Below are positions 1 through 5,861 of a stretch of DNA of 8,510 nt, in pieces; within the stretch, counting starts at the first letter, position 1, and every line of letters begins with the position of its first letter. Both the position numbers and the translations under genes were made by a program. The notes beneath the pieces were generated by a model. The model was not told the DNA's origin, did not search any database, and was given only the letters and a program-made list of their open reading frames with translations. Origin of the DNA: an uncultured Collinsella sp. (lineage in GTDB: Bacteria > Actinomycetota > Coriobacteriia > Coriobacteriales > Coriobacteriaceae); the NCBI GenBank assembly GCA_900551195.1, contig URVD01000070.1:1-8510 (forward strand), given 5' to 3'.

Positions 1-116
1 GCGCCTCGGCGGTGACGGTGTCGCGCTTGGGCGCTCAGCAATCAATTCCCACGCGTGCGGAAGTCGAGCACAAGTTTGGTTTAGACGGTTTGGATGTAGA
101 CGGAGAAGCGGAGTAG
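1..116 (+). CDS. rbsK: C-terminal end of a ribokinase-like PfkB sugar kinase (partial)
   Basis: The frame running from base 3 to the TAG at 114-116 is open for 37 codons and reads through the window's left edge, so only the tail of the gene is present. The fragment contains AVTVSRLGAQQSIPTRAEVE, which closely matches the conserved C-terminus of ribokinases (small-Ala helix, then V-T-R-x-G-A-Q-x-S-I-P-T-R-x-E-V). Ribokinase phosphorylates free D-ribose to ribose 5-phosphate in the cytoplasm with ATP. The catalytic GAGD region lies outside the window, so another PfkB-family sugar kinase cannot be excluded, although the GAQxSIP tail favours ribokinase. The stop is 4 bases before the nucleoside hydrolase ATG at 121, and that gene's ribosome binding site lies inside this gene's last codons, so the two are almost certainly one operon: nucleoside cleavage followed by ribose capture. 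Confidence 0.72.
   Translation, partial: ASAVTVSRLGAQQSIPTRAEVEHKFGLDGLDVDGEAE
110..113 (+). promoter_or_regulatory. Ribosome binding site of the nucleoside hydrolase
   Basis: GGAG ends 7 bases before the ATG at 121 and lies inside the final codons of the ribokinase-like gene. It supports the ATG at 121 as the start and suggests translation coupled to the upstream gene. Confidence 0.6.
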
Positions 117-120
117 AACA

Positions 121-1075
121 ATGGCAACCAAGAAGCTGATCCTTGATCTGGATATGGGTGTGGATGATGCGATGGCGCTCGCCTATGCCATCGCGAGCCC
201 CGAGGTGGAGCTCGTCGGCATCACCACGTGCTTTGGCAACGTGCGCGTCGAGCAGTCGGCGCACAACTGCTTGGCGGTGCTCGACCTGTTGGGTCGTCCC
301 GAGGTGCCGGTGTACCTGGGCGCCGATCGTCCCGTGAAAGCGACCGAACCCTACACGCCGCCGGCGTCCACCACGCTTATCCACGGCAAGCGTGCCCGCC
401 TCGCCGTACGAGCCGGTGGGCGCGACGTCGGCCGATGGCAATGCGGCGGTCGATTACCTGATTGATGCCGCGCGTACCTATGGTCCCGATCTGGCCTACG
501 TTGCGACCGGCCCGCTCACCAATCTGGCGCTTGCCCTGGAGCGCGATGCGGCGGCGATGATGTCCATCGGCCGCGTGGTCGTGATGGGCGGTGCGCTTAC
601 CGTGCCCGGCAACGTGAGCGCGGGCGCCGAGGCCAACATGGTGGGCGACCCCGAGGCTGCCGACGCCGTGTTGCGCTCGGGCCGCAAGCTCACCATGGTG
701 GGCTTGGATGTGACGCACCGCGTGGTGCTCACGCGCCGCGACGTTGCCGGCTGGACGGGCTCGGGCACTATGGCTGGCTGCGCGTTTGCGAGCATGGTCG
801 AGCACTATATCGGTTCGTACGAAATGAACGCGCCCTACCTGGGCGGCTGCGCGCTGCACGATCCGCTGGCGGTTGCCGTGGCGATTGATCCCACGCTCGT
901 GGGTGCGCTCGGCTGTAACCTGCGTGTCGACCTGCTGGGCGAGTATCGCGGCCGCACCATCTGCGACGAGCACCGTCTGTCCGATCCAGATAAGAGCGCG
1001 CTCGTGGCGCTCACCGTGGACGCCCCACGTTTCCTCGTGGAGTTTAAGGCACGCATGGCTCGCATCCTTGGCTAA
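121..1075 (+). pseudogene. Nucleoside hydrolase (IUNH family), broken by a frameshift near 388-392
   Basis: Nucleoside hydrolases split purine or pyrimidine ribonucleosides into base and ribose, using a Ca2+ held by an N-terminal aspartate cluster. The cluster is intact here: DLDMGVDDA, with D9, D11, D15 and D16. The start at 121 is supported by GGAG at 110-113. The first frame gives the N-terminal part up to residue 90 (I87-H88-G89-K90) and then runs into an unrelated sequence and stops at 463-465. The family sequence resumes one frame over at 392 (VPASPYEPVGATSADG) and continues to TAA 1073-1075, including TGPLTNLALAL and the C-terminal catalytic LHDP motif (His codon at 857-859). The Asn-Gly-x-Gly stretch that normally follows the HG dipeptide is missing, so a deletion of 3n+2 bases is more likely than a single inserted base. 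A sequencing or assembly error is possible. As written, neither half would be active. Confidence 0.85.
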
Positions 1076-1149
1076 ACGGTTTCTGTGCCCCGTTCCAGAT
1101 TAGCTACCGAGTAAATACGCCCGTTGGGGGAATAGTCGCGTCGCTTCGC

Positions 1150-1178
1150 TTGACAACAGGCTAAACTAGCTATTAAAC
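1150..1178 (+). promoter_or_regulatory. Probable promoter of the LacI-family regulator
   Basis: A perfect -35 hexamer, TTGACA, sits at 1150-1155 in the AT-rich gap upstream of the regulator. The -10 is less clear: TATTAA at 1171-1176 (15-base spacer, 4 of 6 matches) or TTAAAC at 1173-1178 (17-base spacer, 3 of 6). Transcription would start about 85-100 bases before the ATG at 1279, leaving a leader with no recognised riboswitch. The -10 region overlaps the TAAAC/GTTTA repeats, which fits repression at this site. Confidence 0.5.
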
Positions 1179-1217
1179 ATTTACTATTCTGTTTAGATTG
1201 AATTTGCGGTCGTTTAG
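1161..1217 (+). promoter_or_regulatory. Candidate operator cluster in the lacI-type promoter (GTTTA/TAAAC repeats)
   Basis: CTAAAC at 1161-1166 and GTTTAG at 1191-1196 form a perfect 6-base inverted repeat. TAAAC recurs at 1174-1178 inside the likely -10 region, and a second GTTTAG lies at 1212-1217, exactly 21 bases after the first. A further TAAACGG at 1073-1079 overlaps the stop codon of the nucleoside hydrolase. The same pentamer dominates the gap before the isomerase gene. Autoregulation by the adjacent LacI protein is inferred; no binding data exist. Confidence 0.45.
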
Positions 1218-1278
1218 TTGTCGAGTCACGGGGCGGTCAGGCCACGATGCTCGACCGCGACCGTTACTAGGGGGAACA

Positions 1279-2289
1279 ATGGCCAAAGCAAGTGTTCGCG
1301 AGATCAGCCGCATCACCGGTTTTTCGCCTGCGACCGTGTCCAACGCGCTCAACCGCAAGCGCAGCGTGAGCGAGGAGACCGCCAAAGTCATCCTGGAGTG
1401 CGCGCAGTCGCTCGGCTATCAGCAGTCGACGCAGCTCGAGAGCATCCAGTTTGTGCTTGCGCGCAAGACGGGCGCCATCCTGGACGAGAGCACCTTCCAC
1501 CCCGCGGTCATCGAGGGCGTGGAGCGCCAGGCGCGTCGCCACGGCATGAGCACGAGCTTTGTCTCGCTCGACTTTAGCGACCTAGACGCCGTGCGTCCGC
1601 AGGTCGAGGGCCTGATCGCCGACCCGTCTGCCGCCATCGTGCTGATGGGCACCGAGTTGGGCGAGGAGGACTACGCCCTGTTCGCTAACGCCGCCGCCCA
1701 CCTGATTGTGCTCGATGGCTGGAGCGACCGCCAGTACTTCGATGCCGTGGTCATTGCCAATACCGATTCGGTGCTGCGTGCCGTGGACTACCTTATCGAG
1801 AAAGGTCACAAGCAAATCGGCTATCTGGCGGGCGACCTTCGTATCCGCAACTTTAAGGATCGCGAGCGCGGCTATCGCCAAGCACTTGAGGACGCGGGCC
1901 TTGAGGCCAACCCGACATGGCACGTCACGCTGGGCACCACGCTCGAGGGCGCTTATCGCGACATGGGCGCGTGGCTCGACAACGCCTCGCGCGAAGATCT
2001 GCCAACGGCTTTCTTTGCCGAAAACGACGTGCTCGCCGTGGGTGCCATGCGCGCGCTCAACGAGCACGGCATTCGCGTGCCCGATGATGTCTCGATCATC
2101 GGCTTTGACGACCTGTCGTTGGGCGCTTTCTCCAACCCGCCGCTCACCACGGTTCACGTTCCCAAGCACGAGGTGGGCGAGATCGCGGTGCGCCGCCTGG
2201 TGGGCAACATCCGCAATCCCAAGAGCTACACCTGCAAGACAGCCGTGTCGACCTATTTTGTCGAGCGCCAGAGCGTGCGCGAAATCTAG
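1279..2289 (+). CDS. LacI-family transcriptional repressor
   Basis: This 336-residue protein has the usual LacI/GalR length. It carries an N-terminal helix-turn-helix at residues 6-25 (VREISRITGFSPATVSNALN), followed by the usual SEETAKVI helix and a hinge near 47-56. The rest is a periplasmic-binding-protein-like sugar sensor, with R195-E196-R197-G198-Y199 in the ligand-cleft loop, AEND at 247-250, and the family-typical PDDVSIIGFDD near the C-terminus. The ATG at 1279 is chosen because AGGGGG at 1269-1274 lies just upstream and the HTH begins immediately after it; a longer in-frame start at TTG 1198 would add an unconserved tail. It is a single gene with its own promoter and terminator, placed directly before the isomerase cluster. 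It is the natural candidate to sense that pathway's sugar and to repress both promoters, which share GTTTA/TAAAC motifs. The effector is unknown. Confidence 0.93.
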   Translation: MAKASVREISRITGFSPATVSNALNRKRSVSEETAKVILECAQSLGYQQSTQLESIQFVLARKTGAILDESTFHPAVIEGVERQARRHGMSTSFVSLDFSDLDAVRPQVEGLIADPSAAIVLMGTELGEEDYALFANAAAHLIVLDGWSDRQYFDAVVIANTDSVLRAVDYLIEKGHKQIGYLAGDLRIRNFKDRERGYRQALEDAGLEANPTWHVTLGTTLEGAYRDMGAWLDNASREDLPTAFFAENDVLAVGAMRALNEHGIRVPDDVSIIGFDDLSLGAFSNPPLTTVHVPKHEVGEIAVRRLVGNIRNPKSYTCKTAVSTYFVERQSVREI

Positions 2290-2350
2290 GCGGAGACGGC
2301 ATCGTCTGCGGCGTGTCAAAGCACGCCAGGGCGGTAAACATAACGCTACC

Positions 2351-2379
2351 AAGAGAGGATCCTTCGGGGCCCTCTTTTT
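2351..2379 (+). terminator. Intrinsic terminator of the LacI-family gene (UUCG tetraloop)
   Basis: AAGAGAGGATCC at 2351-2362 pairs with the mirrored arm at 2367-2378 around a TTCG tetraloop (2363-2366) closed by C-G. There is one A-C mismatch (2359/2370) and two G-U pairs. The distal arm runs into TTTTT at 2375-2379. The hairpin ends the regulator transcript about 60 bases after its stop and separates it from the isomerase operon. Confidence 0.85.
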
Positions 2380-2401
2380 GTTGCCCTTGTATGTTCAGAT
2401 T

Positions 2402-2518
2402 GTTTACATACCGTTTAGGCTGATTTCTCTACCGTTTACGAGACTTTCGCGCTAAACTTTTAAACAAAAGAGTAAAACATTTAGTAAACAGAACAAAACG
2501 AAACATGCGTCTGTTTAC
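2402..2518 (+). promoter_or_regulatory. Operator array and control region of the isomerase-transketolase operon
   Basis: Within 117 bases there are seven exact copies of GTTTA or its complement TAAAC: GTTTA at 2402, 2413, 2434 and 2513; TAAAC at 2453, 2461 and 2485. A near copy, TAAAAC, starts at 2473. TACCGTTTA is directly repeated at 2409-2417 and 2430-2438 with 21-base spacing. AGTAAACAG (2483-2491) and CTGTTTACT (2511-2519) make a perfect 9-base inverted repeat. The region is markedly AT-rich compared with the flanking genes. Multi-site binding by the LacI-family protein encoded just upstream is the simplest reading, but this is inference. Confidence 0.55.
2435..2464 (+). promoter_or_regulatory. 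Tentative promoter of the isomerase operon
   Basis: TTTACG (2435-2440) and TTTAAA (2459-2464) with an 18-base spacer are the best -35/-10 pair I can find; each matches consensus at 4 of 6 positions. Both hexamers overlap the GTTTA/TAAAC repeats, so a bound repressor would cover the promoter. Other pairings in this AT-rich stretch cannot be ruled out. Confidence 0.3.
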
Positions 2519-2532
2519 TGAACATGTGACTA

Positions 2533-2540
2533 GGGGAGGA
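2533..2540 (+). promoter_or_regulatory. Strong ribosome binding site of the isomerase gene
   Basis: GGGGAGGA at 2533-2540 ends 5 bases before the ATG at 2546. It fixes the start codon and suggests high translation of the first gene of the operon. Confidence 0.75.
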
Positions 2541-2545
2541 CGTAC

Positions 2546-3946
2546 ATGGACAAGATCAAGCTCGGCTTTGTGCCCACGCGCCGCAGTATCTTTAGCGCGC
2601 CGGACGCGATCAAGTATCGCGGTCTGACGGCTGATCGCCTGCGCGAGATCGGCGTCGAGATTGTGGATATCGACGACATCAACGACGAGGGCCTGCTGTT
2701 CGACGACAGCCATATCGCGCCTATCGTCGAGAAGTTCCGCGCCGAGGGCGTCGACGGCATCATGCTCTGCCACGCCAACTTTGGTACCGAGTATGTCTGC
2801 GCCCGCCTTGCCCGCGAGCTCGGCCTGCCCGTGCTGCTGTGGGGGCCGCGCGACGAGCGCCCCGAGCCCGACGGCACCCGTCTGCGTGATAGCCAGTGCG
2901 GTCTGTTCGCCACCGGCAAGGTCCTGCGCCGCTTCCAGGTTCCCTTCACCTACATGACCAACTGCCGTCTGACCGATCCCGAGTTCGAGCGCGGCGTCTT
3001 GGACTTTTTGGCCGTGTGCAACGTGGTCAAGACCTTCAAGCACACCCGCATCCTGCAGATGGCCACCCGTCCGTTCGATTTCTGGTCGACCATGTGCAAC
3101 GAGGGCGAGCTGCTCGAGAAGTTCAACATCCAGCTTTCGCCCATCCCCATGACCGAGCTTGTCCAGGCCGTGCGCGACGCCCAGGCTGACGAGCAGGCCA
3201 TGGCAGCCATGCTCGCCCACATTGGTGACAGCTTTGAGATCTGCATCCCCGAGGACAAGGTTCCTGCGGTCGCAGGACTCGCCATTGCCATGAAGCGCCT
3301 GGTCGAGAAGTACGGCTGCAACGCCGGCGCCATCCAGTGCTGGAACGCCCTGCAGGACGAGTTGGGCATTATGCCCTGCGCCGCCAACGCAGTCCTCAAC
3401 GAGATGGGCATCCCCATCGTCTGCGAGACCGACATCCATGGCGCTATCACCGCGCTGATGGTCGAGGCCGCCGACCTGGGCCGTCACCGCGGCATGTTCG
3501 CCGACTGGACCGTGCGTCATCCCGATAACGAGAACGGCGAGCTGCTGCAGCACTGCGGCCCCTGGCCCTGCAGCTGCGCGGCCGTCAAGCCCAAGCTCAC
3601 TTACCCGCTGGCTTTCGATCACCCCGGCGCGCTGACGGCCGAGGCCAAGCACGGCGACCTCACCCTTGCCCGCTTTGACGGCGACAACGGCGAGTACTCG
3701 CTGCTGCTGGGCAACGCCCGCGGCATCGACGGCCCGGCCGGCATGGGCACCTACCTGTGGGTCGAGGTCGACAACCTCAAGCGCCTCGAGGCCAAGATCG
3801 TCGAGGGTCCCTACATCCACCACTGCGTCGCCATTCACGCCAACGTGGTGCCGGTGCTCTACGAGGCGTGCAAGTACATCGGCATTGTCCCCGACCTGTA
3901 CGACCCCATCGAAGAAGACGTCAAAGCTTACCTGCGAGGAGAGTAG
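2546..3946 (+). CDS. Sugar isomerase of the L-fucose/L-arabinose isomerase-like superfamily
   Basis: The 466-residue cytoplasmic protein has the two-part layout of FucI/AraA-like ketol isomerases, which convert an aldose to a ketose using a divalent metal. The N-terminal half is a Rossmann-like region (KLGFVPTRRSIF at the start, LCHANFGTE near residues 74-82, LLWGPRDERP near 96-105). The C-terminal half holds the likely metal and substrate residues: E294 in CETDIHGA, D320 in FADWTV, H336 in LQHCGPWP, and the H425-H426 pair in GPYIHHCVAIH. It is clearly shorter than E. coli L-fucose isomerase (about 590 residues), so it belongs to the uncharacterised shorter group rather than to canonical FucI or AraA. 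It is first in an operon with a split transketolase starting 2 bases after its stop, with an FGGY kinase further downstream. That context indicates pentose or branched-sugar breakdown. The substrate is not readable from sequence. Confidence 0.85.
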   Translation: MDKIKLGFVPTRRSIFSAPDAIKYRGLTADRLREIGVEIVDIDDINDEGLLFDDSHIAPIVEKFRAEGVDGIMLCHANFGTEYVCARLARELGLPVLLWGPRDERPEPDGTRLRDSQCGLFATGKVLRRFQVPFTYMTNCRLTDPEFERGVLDFLAVCNVVKTFKHTRILQMATRPFDFWSTMCNEGELLEKFNIQLSPIPMTELVQAVRDAQADEQAMAAMLAHIGDSFEICIPEDKVPAVAGLAIAMKRLVEKYGCNAGAIQCWNALQDELGIMPCAANAVLNEMGIPIVCETDIHGAITALMVEAADLGRHRGMFADWTVRHPDNENGELLQHCGPWPCSCAAVKPKLTYPLAFDHPGALTAEAKHGDLTLARFDGDNGEYSLLLGNARGIDGPAGMGTYLWVEVDNLKRLEAKIVEGPYIHHCVAIHANVVPVLYEACKYIGIVPDLYDPIEEDVKAYLRGE

Positions 3947-3948
3947 AA

Positions 3949-4785
3949 ATGGCAACTATCGAAGAGCTTGAATCCCTGCGTTGGGACCTTCGCCGCGATT
4001 GCGTCGATATCATCATGGCTGGCGCCGGCGGGCACATCGGCGGCGACATGTCGGTCATCGATGCGCTGATGACCCTCTACGCCAACCACCTCAACATTTC
4101 GCCCGAGACCGTCGACGATCCCAACCGCGATCGCTTCGTGCTCTCCAAGGGCCACGCCATGGAGGCCTACTACGCGGTGCTCTGCCACGAGGGCTATCTG
4201 GACCTCGACGACGTCAAGGCCCGCTTCTCTAAGTTCGGCAGCCCCTACATCGGCCACCCCAACAACAAGCTCAAGGGCATCGAGATGAACTCGGGCTCGC
4301 TGGGCCATGGCCTGCCCGTGGCCGTCGGCATGGCGCTTGCCGGCAAGATGGACGGCCGCGACTACCGCGTCTACACCATCATGGGCGACGGCGAGCTTGC
4401 CGAGGGCTCGGTCTGGGAGGGCGCCATGAGCGGCGGCAACTACCAGCTCGATAACCTGTGCGCGCTCGTGGACCGCAATCGCCTGCAGATCAGCGGCAGC
4501 ACCGAGGACGTCATGAAGCAGGACTCGCAGGAGGAGCGCTGGGCCGCCTTCGGTTGGAACGTACTCTCCATTCCGGGTAACGACGTCCAGGCCATCGACG
4601 CCGCGCTGACGCTTGCGGCCGAGACTAAGGGAAAGCCTACGGTCATCATCCTCAACACGGTGAAGGGCTATGGCTCGTCTGTTATGGAGGACAAGGCCGC
4701 CTGGCATCATCACCTGCCCAACGACGAGGAATATGCCCAGATCATCGCCGATTTCGCTGCCCATAAGGAGGCCATCAATGGCTAA
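3949..4785 (+). CDS. Transketolase, N-terminal (TPP-binding) subunit
   Basis: This 278-residue protein corresponds to the pyrophosphate-binding half of transketolase, made here as a separate subunit. The GHIGG motif is at 28-32 (H29), SKGHA at 66-70 (H69), GHP with H103, then the TPP/Mg2+ motif opening with GDGEL at 146-150 and closing with N177 of VDRNR, the standard 30-residue spacing from D147. The acceptor-side loop KGYGSSVMEDKAAWHHH near the C-terminus is also typical. The ATG at 3949 follows GAGGAGAG at 3936-3943, only 2 bases after the isomerase stop; a longer in-frame start at 3757 would run deep into the isomerase. It needs the next gene's product to form an active enzyme that moves a two-carbon ketol unit between sugar phosphates. 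Lying between an isomerase and a kinase, it is more likely a pathway-specific enzyme than the housekeeping transketolase; the AptA subunit of apulose-4-phosphate transketolase is a candidate identity. Confidence 0.93.
   Translation: MATIEELESLRWDLRRDCVDIIMAGAGGHIGGDMSVIDALMTLYANHLNISPETVDDPNRDRFVLSKGHAMEAYYAVLCHEGYLDLDDVKARFSKFGSPYIGHPNNKLKGIEMNSGSLGHGLPVAVGMALAGKMDGRDYRVYTIMGDGELAEGSVWEGAMSGGNYQLDNLCALVDRNRLQISGSTEDVMKQDSQEERWAAFGWNVLSIPGNDVQAIDAALTLAAETKGKPTVIILNTVKGYGSSVMEDKAAWHHHLPNDEEYAQIIADFAAHKEAING
4765..4785 (+). promoter_or_regulatory. Ribosome binding site and coupled stop/start between the transketolase halves
   Basis: AAGGAGG at 4765-4771 lies 6 bases before the ATG at 4778. The start overlaps the stop of the N-terminal subunit in ATGGCTAA, an 8-base overlap. 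This arrangement favours translational coupling and equal amounts of the two partner subunits. Confidence 0.8.
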
Positions 4786-5719
4786 CAAGATCGCCAACCG
4801 CAAGGCTATCTGCGACACGCTGCTCGAGGCCGCCGCAACCGATAAAGACATCGTCGTCTTGTGCTCCGACTCCCGCGGCTCCGCATCGCTCACGCCGTTC
4901 TTCGATCAGTATCCCCAGCAGTCCATTGAGGTCGGCATCGCCGAGCAGGACCTGGTGAGCATCGCCGCCGGCATGGCTTCGTGCGGCAAGAAGGCCTGGG
5001 CCGCCTCGCCAGCGTCCTTTGTGACCACGCGCTCGTATGAGCAGTGCAAGGTCGACGTTTCGTACTCCAACACCAACGTCAAGCTCATCGGCATCTCGGG
5101 CGGCGTTTCCTATGGCGCCCTCGGTATGAGCCATCACTCCGCGCAGGATATCGCCGCCATGAGCGCGATTCCCAACATGCGCGTGTATCTGCCGAGCGAT
5201 CGCTTCCAGACCGCCGAGCTCGTGCGCGCCCTGGTTGCCGACAACAAGCCGGCCTACATCCGCGTGGGCCGCAACCCGGTGGAGGACGTGTACACCGAGG
5301 ACGAGTGCCCGTTCCAGATGGACCGAGCCACCTGGGTGCGCCGCGGCACCGATGTGACAATCGTCGCTACCGGTGAGATGGTCCGCCACGCCGTGGACGC
5401 CGCCGATCTGCTGGCCGAGCAGGGCATCTCGGCAACGGTGCTCGACATGTACTGCGTCAAGCCGCTCGATACCGAGGCCGTGATCGAGGCCGCCGGTGCC
5501 ACGCGCGCCGTCGTGACCGTCGAGGAGCACAGTCCCTTCGGTGGCCTGGGTTCCATGGTCGCGCAGGTCGTGGGTGAGCACTGCCCGCGTCCGGTCAAGT
5601 GCCTGAGTCTACCCGATGCGCCGGTCATCACCGGTACGAGCCCCGAGGTCTTTGCGCACTACGGCCTGACGGGCGAGGGAATCGCCAAGACGGTCGTCGA
5701 GTTCCTTCCCGCAGAGTAA
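4778..5719 (+). CDS. Transketolase, C-terminal subunit
   Basis: The 313-residue protein contains the pyrimidine-binding domain and the C-terminal domain of transketolase, completing the enzyme started by the preceding gene. EVGIAEQDLVSIAAGMA at 51-67 holds E56, the position of the conserved glutamate that activates the thiamine cofactor. GALGMSHHSAQDIAAM is the conserved His loop, and SDRFQTAELVRAL and PAYIRVGR follow in the usual order. The last third (VTIVATGEMV, VLDMYCVKPLD, VTVEEHSPFGGLGSMVAQV) is the transketolase C-terminal fold. The two subunits add up to 591 residues, against about 660 for a one-chain enzyme. Split transketolases occur in archaea and several bacteria; one characterised case, as I recall it, is AptA/AptB of D-apiose breakdown. 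Other TPP enzymes with similar split chains, such as pyruvate dehydrogenase E1 or DXS-like proteins, fit less well because the motifs and subunit sizes are those of transketolase. Confidence 0.92.
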   Translation: MANKIANRKAICDTLLEAAATDKDIVVLCSDSRGSASLTPFFDQYPQQSIEVGIAEQDLVSIAAGMASCGKKAWAASPASFVTTRSYEQCKVDVSYSNTNVKLIGISGGVSYGALGMSHHSAQDIAAMSAIPNMRVYLPSDRFQTAELVRALVADNKPAYIRVGRNPVEDVYTEDECPFQMDRATWVRRGTDVTIVATGEMVRHAVDAADLLAEQGISATVLDMYCVKPLDTEAVIEAAGATRAVVTVEEHSPFGGLGSMVAQVVGEHCPRPVKCLSLPDAPVITGTSPEVFAHYGLTGEGIAKTVVEFLPAE

Positions 5720-5749
5720 TTGGTGCATCGGGGACAGGTTTGCACCAAT
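5719..5749 (+). repeat. REP-like palindrome after the transketolase genes
   Basis: ATTGGTGCA (5719-5727) and TGCACCAAT (5741-5749) form a perfect 9-base stem around a 13-base loop that contains GGGGACAGGTTT. The left arm begins at the last base of the transketolase stop codon. Sequences built on GGGGACAGGTTT flanked by such arms resemble dispersed REP-type repeats seen in many genomes; this is recalled, not searched. Only CCTTTT follows it, so it is at best a weak terminator. Confidence 0.55.
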
Positions 5750-5774
5750 CCTTTTAGGTTGAATTCTGAGCAGG

Positions 5775-5797
5775 CCGGCTGCGCTCTCATGAGCCGG
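5775..5797 (+). repeat. GC-rich hairpin in the transketolase-kinase gap
   Basis: CCGGCT (5775-5780) and AGCCGG (5792-5797) pair across an 11-base loop. A looser outer pairing of GAGC (5768-5771) with GCTC (5808-5811) is possible. No T-run follows, so it is not a standard terminator; it may be an RNA-processing or stability element. Confidence 0.35.
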
Positions 5798-5816
5798 TCG
5801 GCCACTCGCTCCTTGT

Positions 5817-5844
5817 CCGTCGGGTTTTAGTTTTGAATCGACGG
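5817..5844 (+). promoter_or_regulatory. Inverted repeat just upstream of the kinase ribosome binding site
   Basis: CCGTCG (5817-5822) and CGACGG (5839-5844) are perfect complements around a 16-base AT-rich spacer, ending 7 bases before the CAGGAGAG ribosome binding site (5851-5858). It could be an operator or a leader hairpin. Separate expression of the kinase is possible, but I see no convincing promoter hexamers. Confidence 0.35.
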
Positions 5845-5861
5845 GGGAGACAGGAGAGTAC

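Noticed and set aside
388..392. Programmed ribosomal frameshifting in the nucleoside hydrolase
   Set aside because: There is no slippery heptamer or downstream pseudoknot that I can see, and the conserved NGxG segment is missing, which suggests mutation rather than recoding.
1198..1278. An upstream in-frame TTG start for the LacI-family gene
   Set aside because: It would add 27 unconserved residues before the helix-turn-helix, and a good ribosome binding site precedes the ATG at 1279.
2546..3946. Assignment as canonical L-fucose isomerase (fucI) or L-arabinose isomerase (araA)
   Set aside because: The protein is about 120 residues shorter than FucI and its motifs do not match AraA closely; no fucose or arabinose partner genes are present.
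3757..3948. An extended start for the first transketolase subunit
   Set aside because: It would overlap the isomerase by 190 bases with non-homologous sequence; the ATG at 3949 has a strong ribosome binding site and begins the family sequence.
2429..3955. A 508-codon open frame on the minus strand opposite the isomerase
   Set aside because: It mirrors the codon structure of the conserved isomerase, has a low-complexity Ala/Val/Gly/His composition, and resembles no family. Similar long minus frames oppose the kinase and transketolase genes, as expected in GC-rich DNA.
4670..4777. An extended start for the second transketolase subunit
   Set aside because: The extra residues are an out-of-frame reading of the first subunit; AAGGAGG points to the ATG at 4778.
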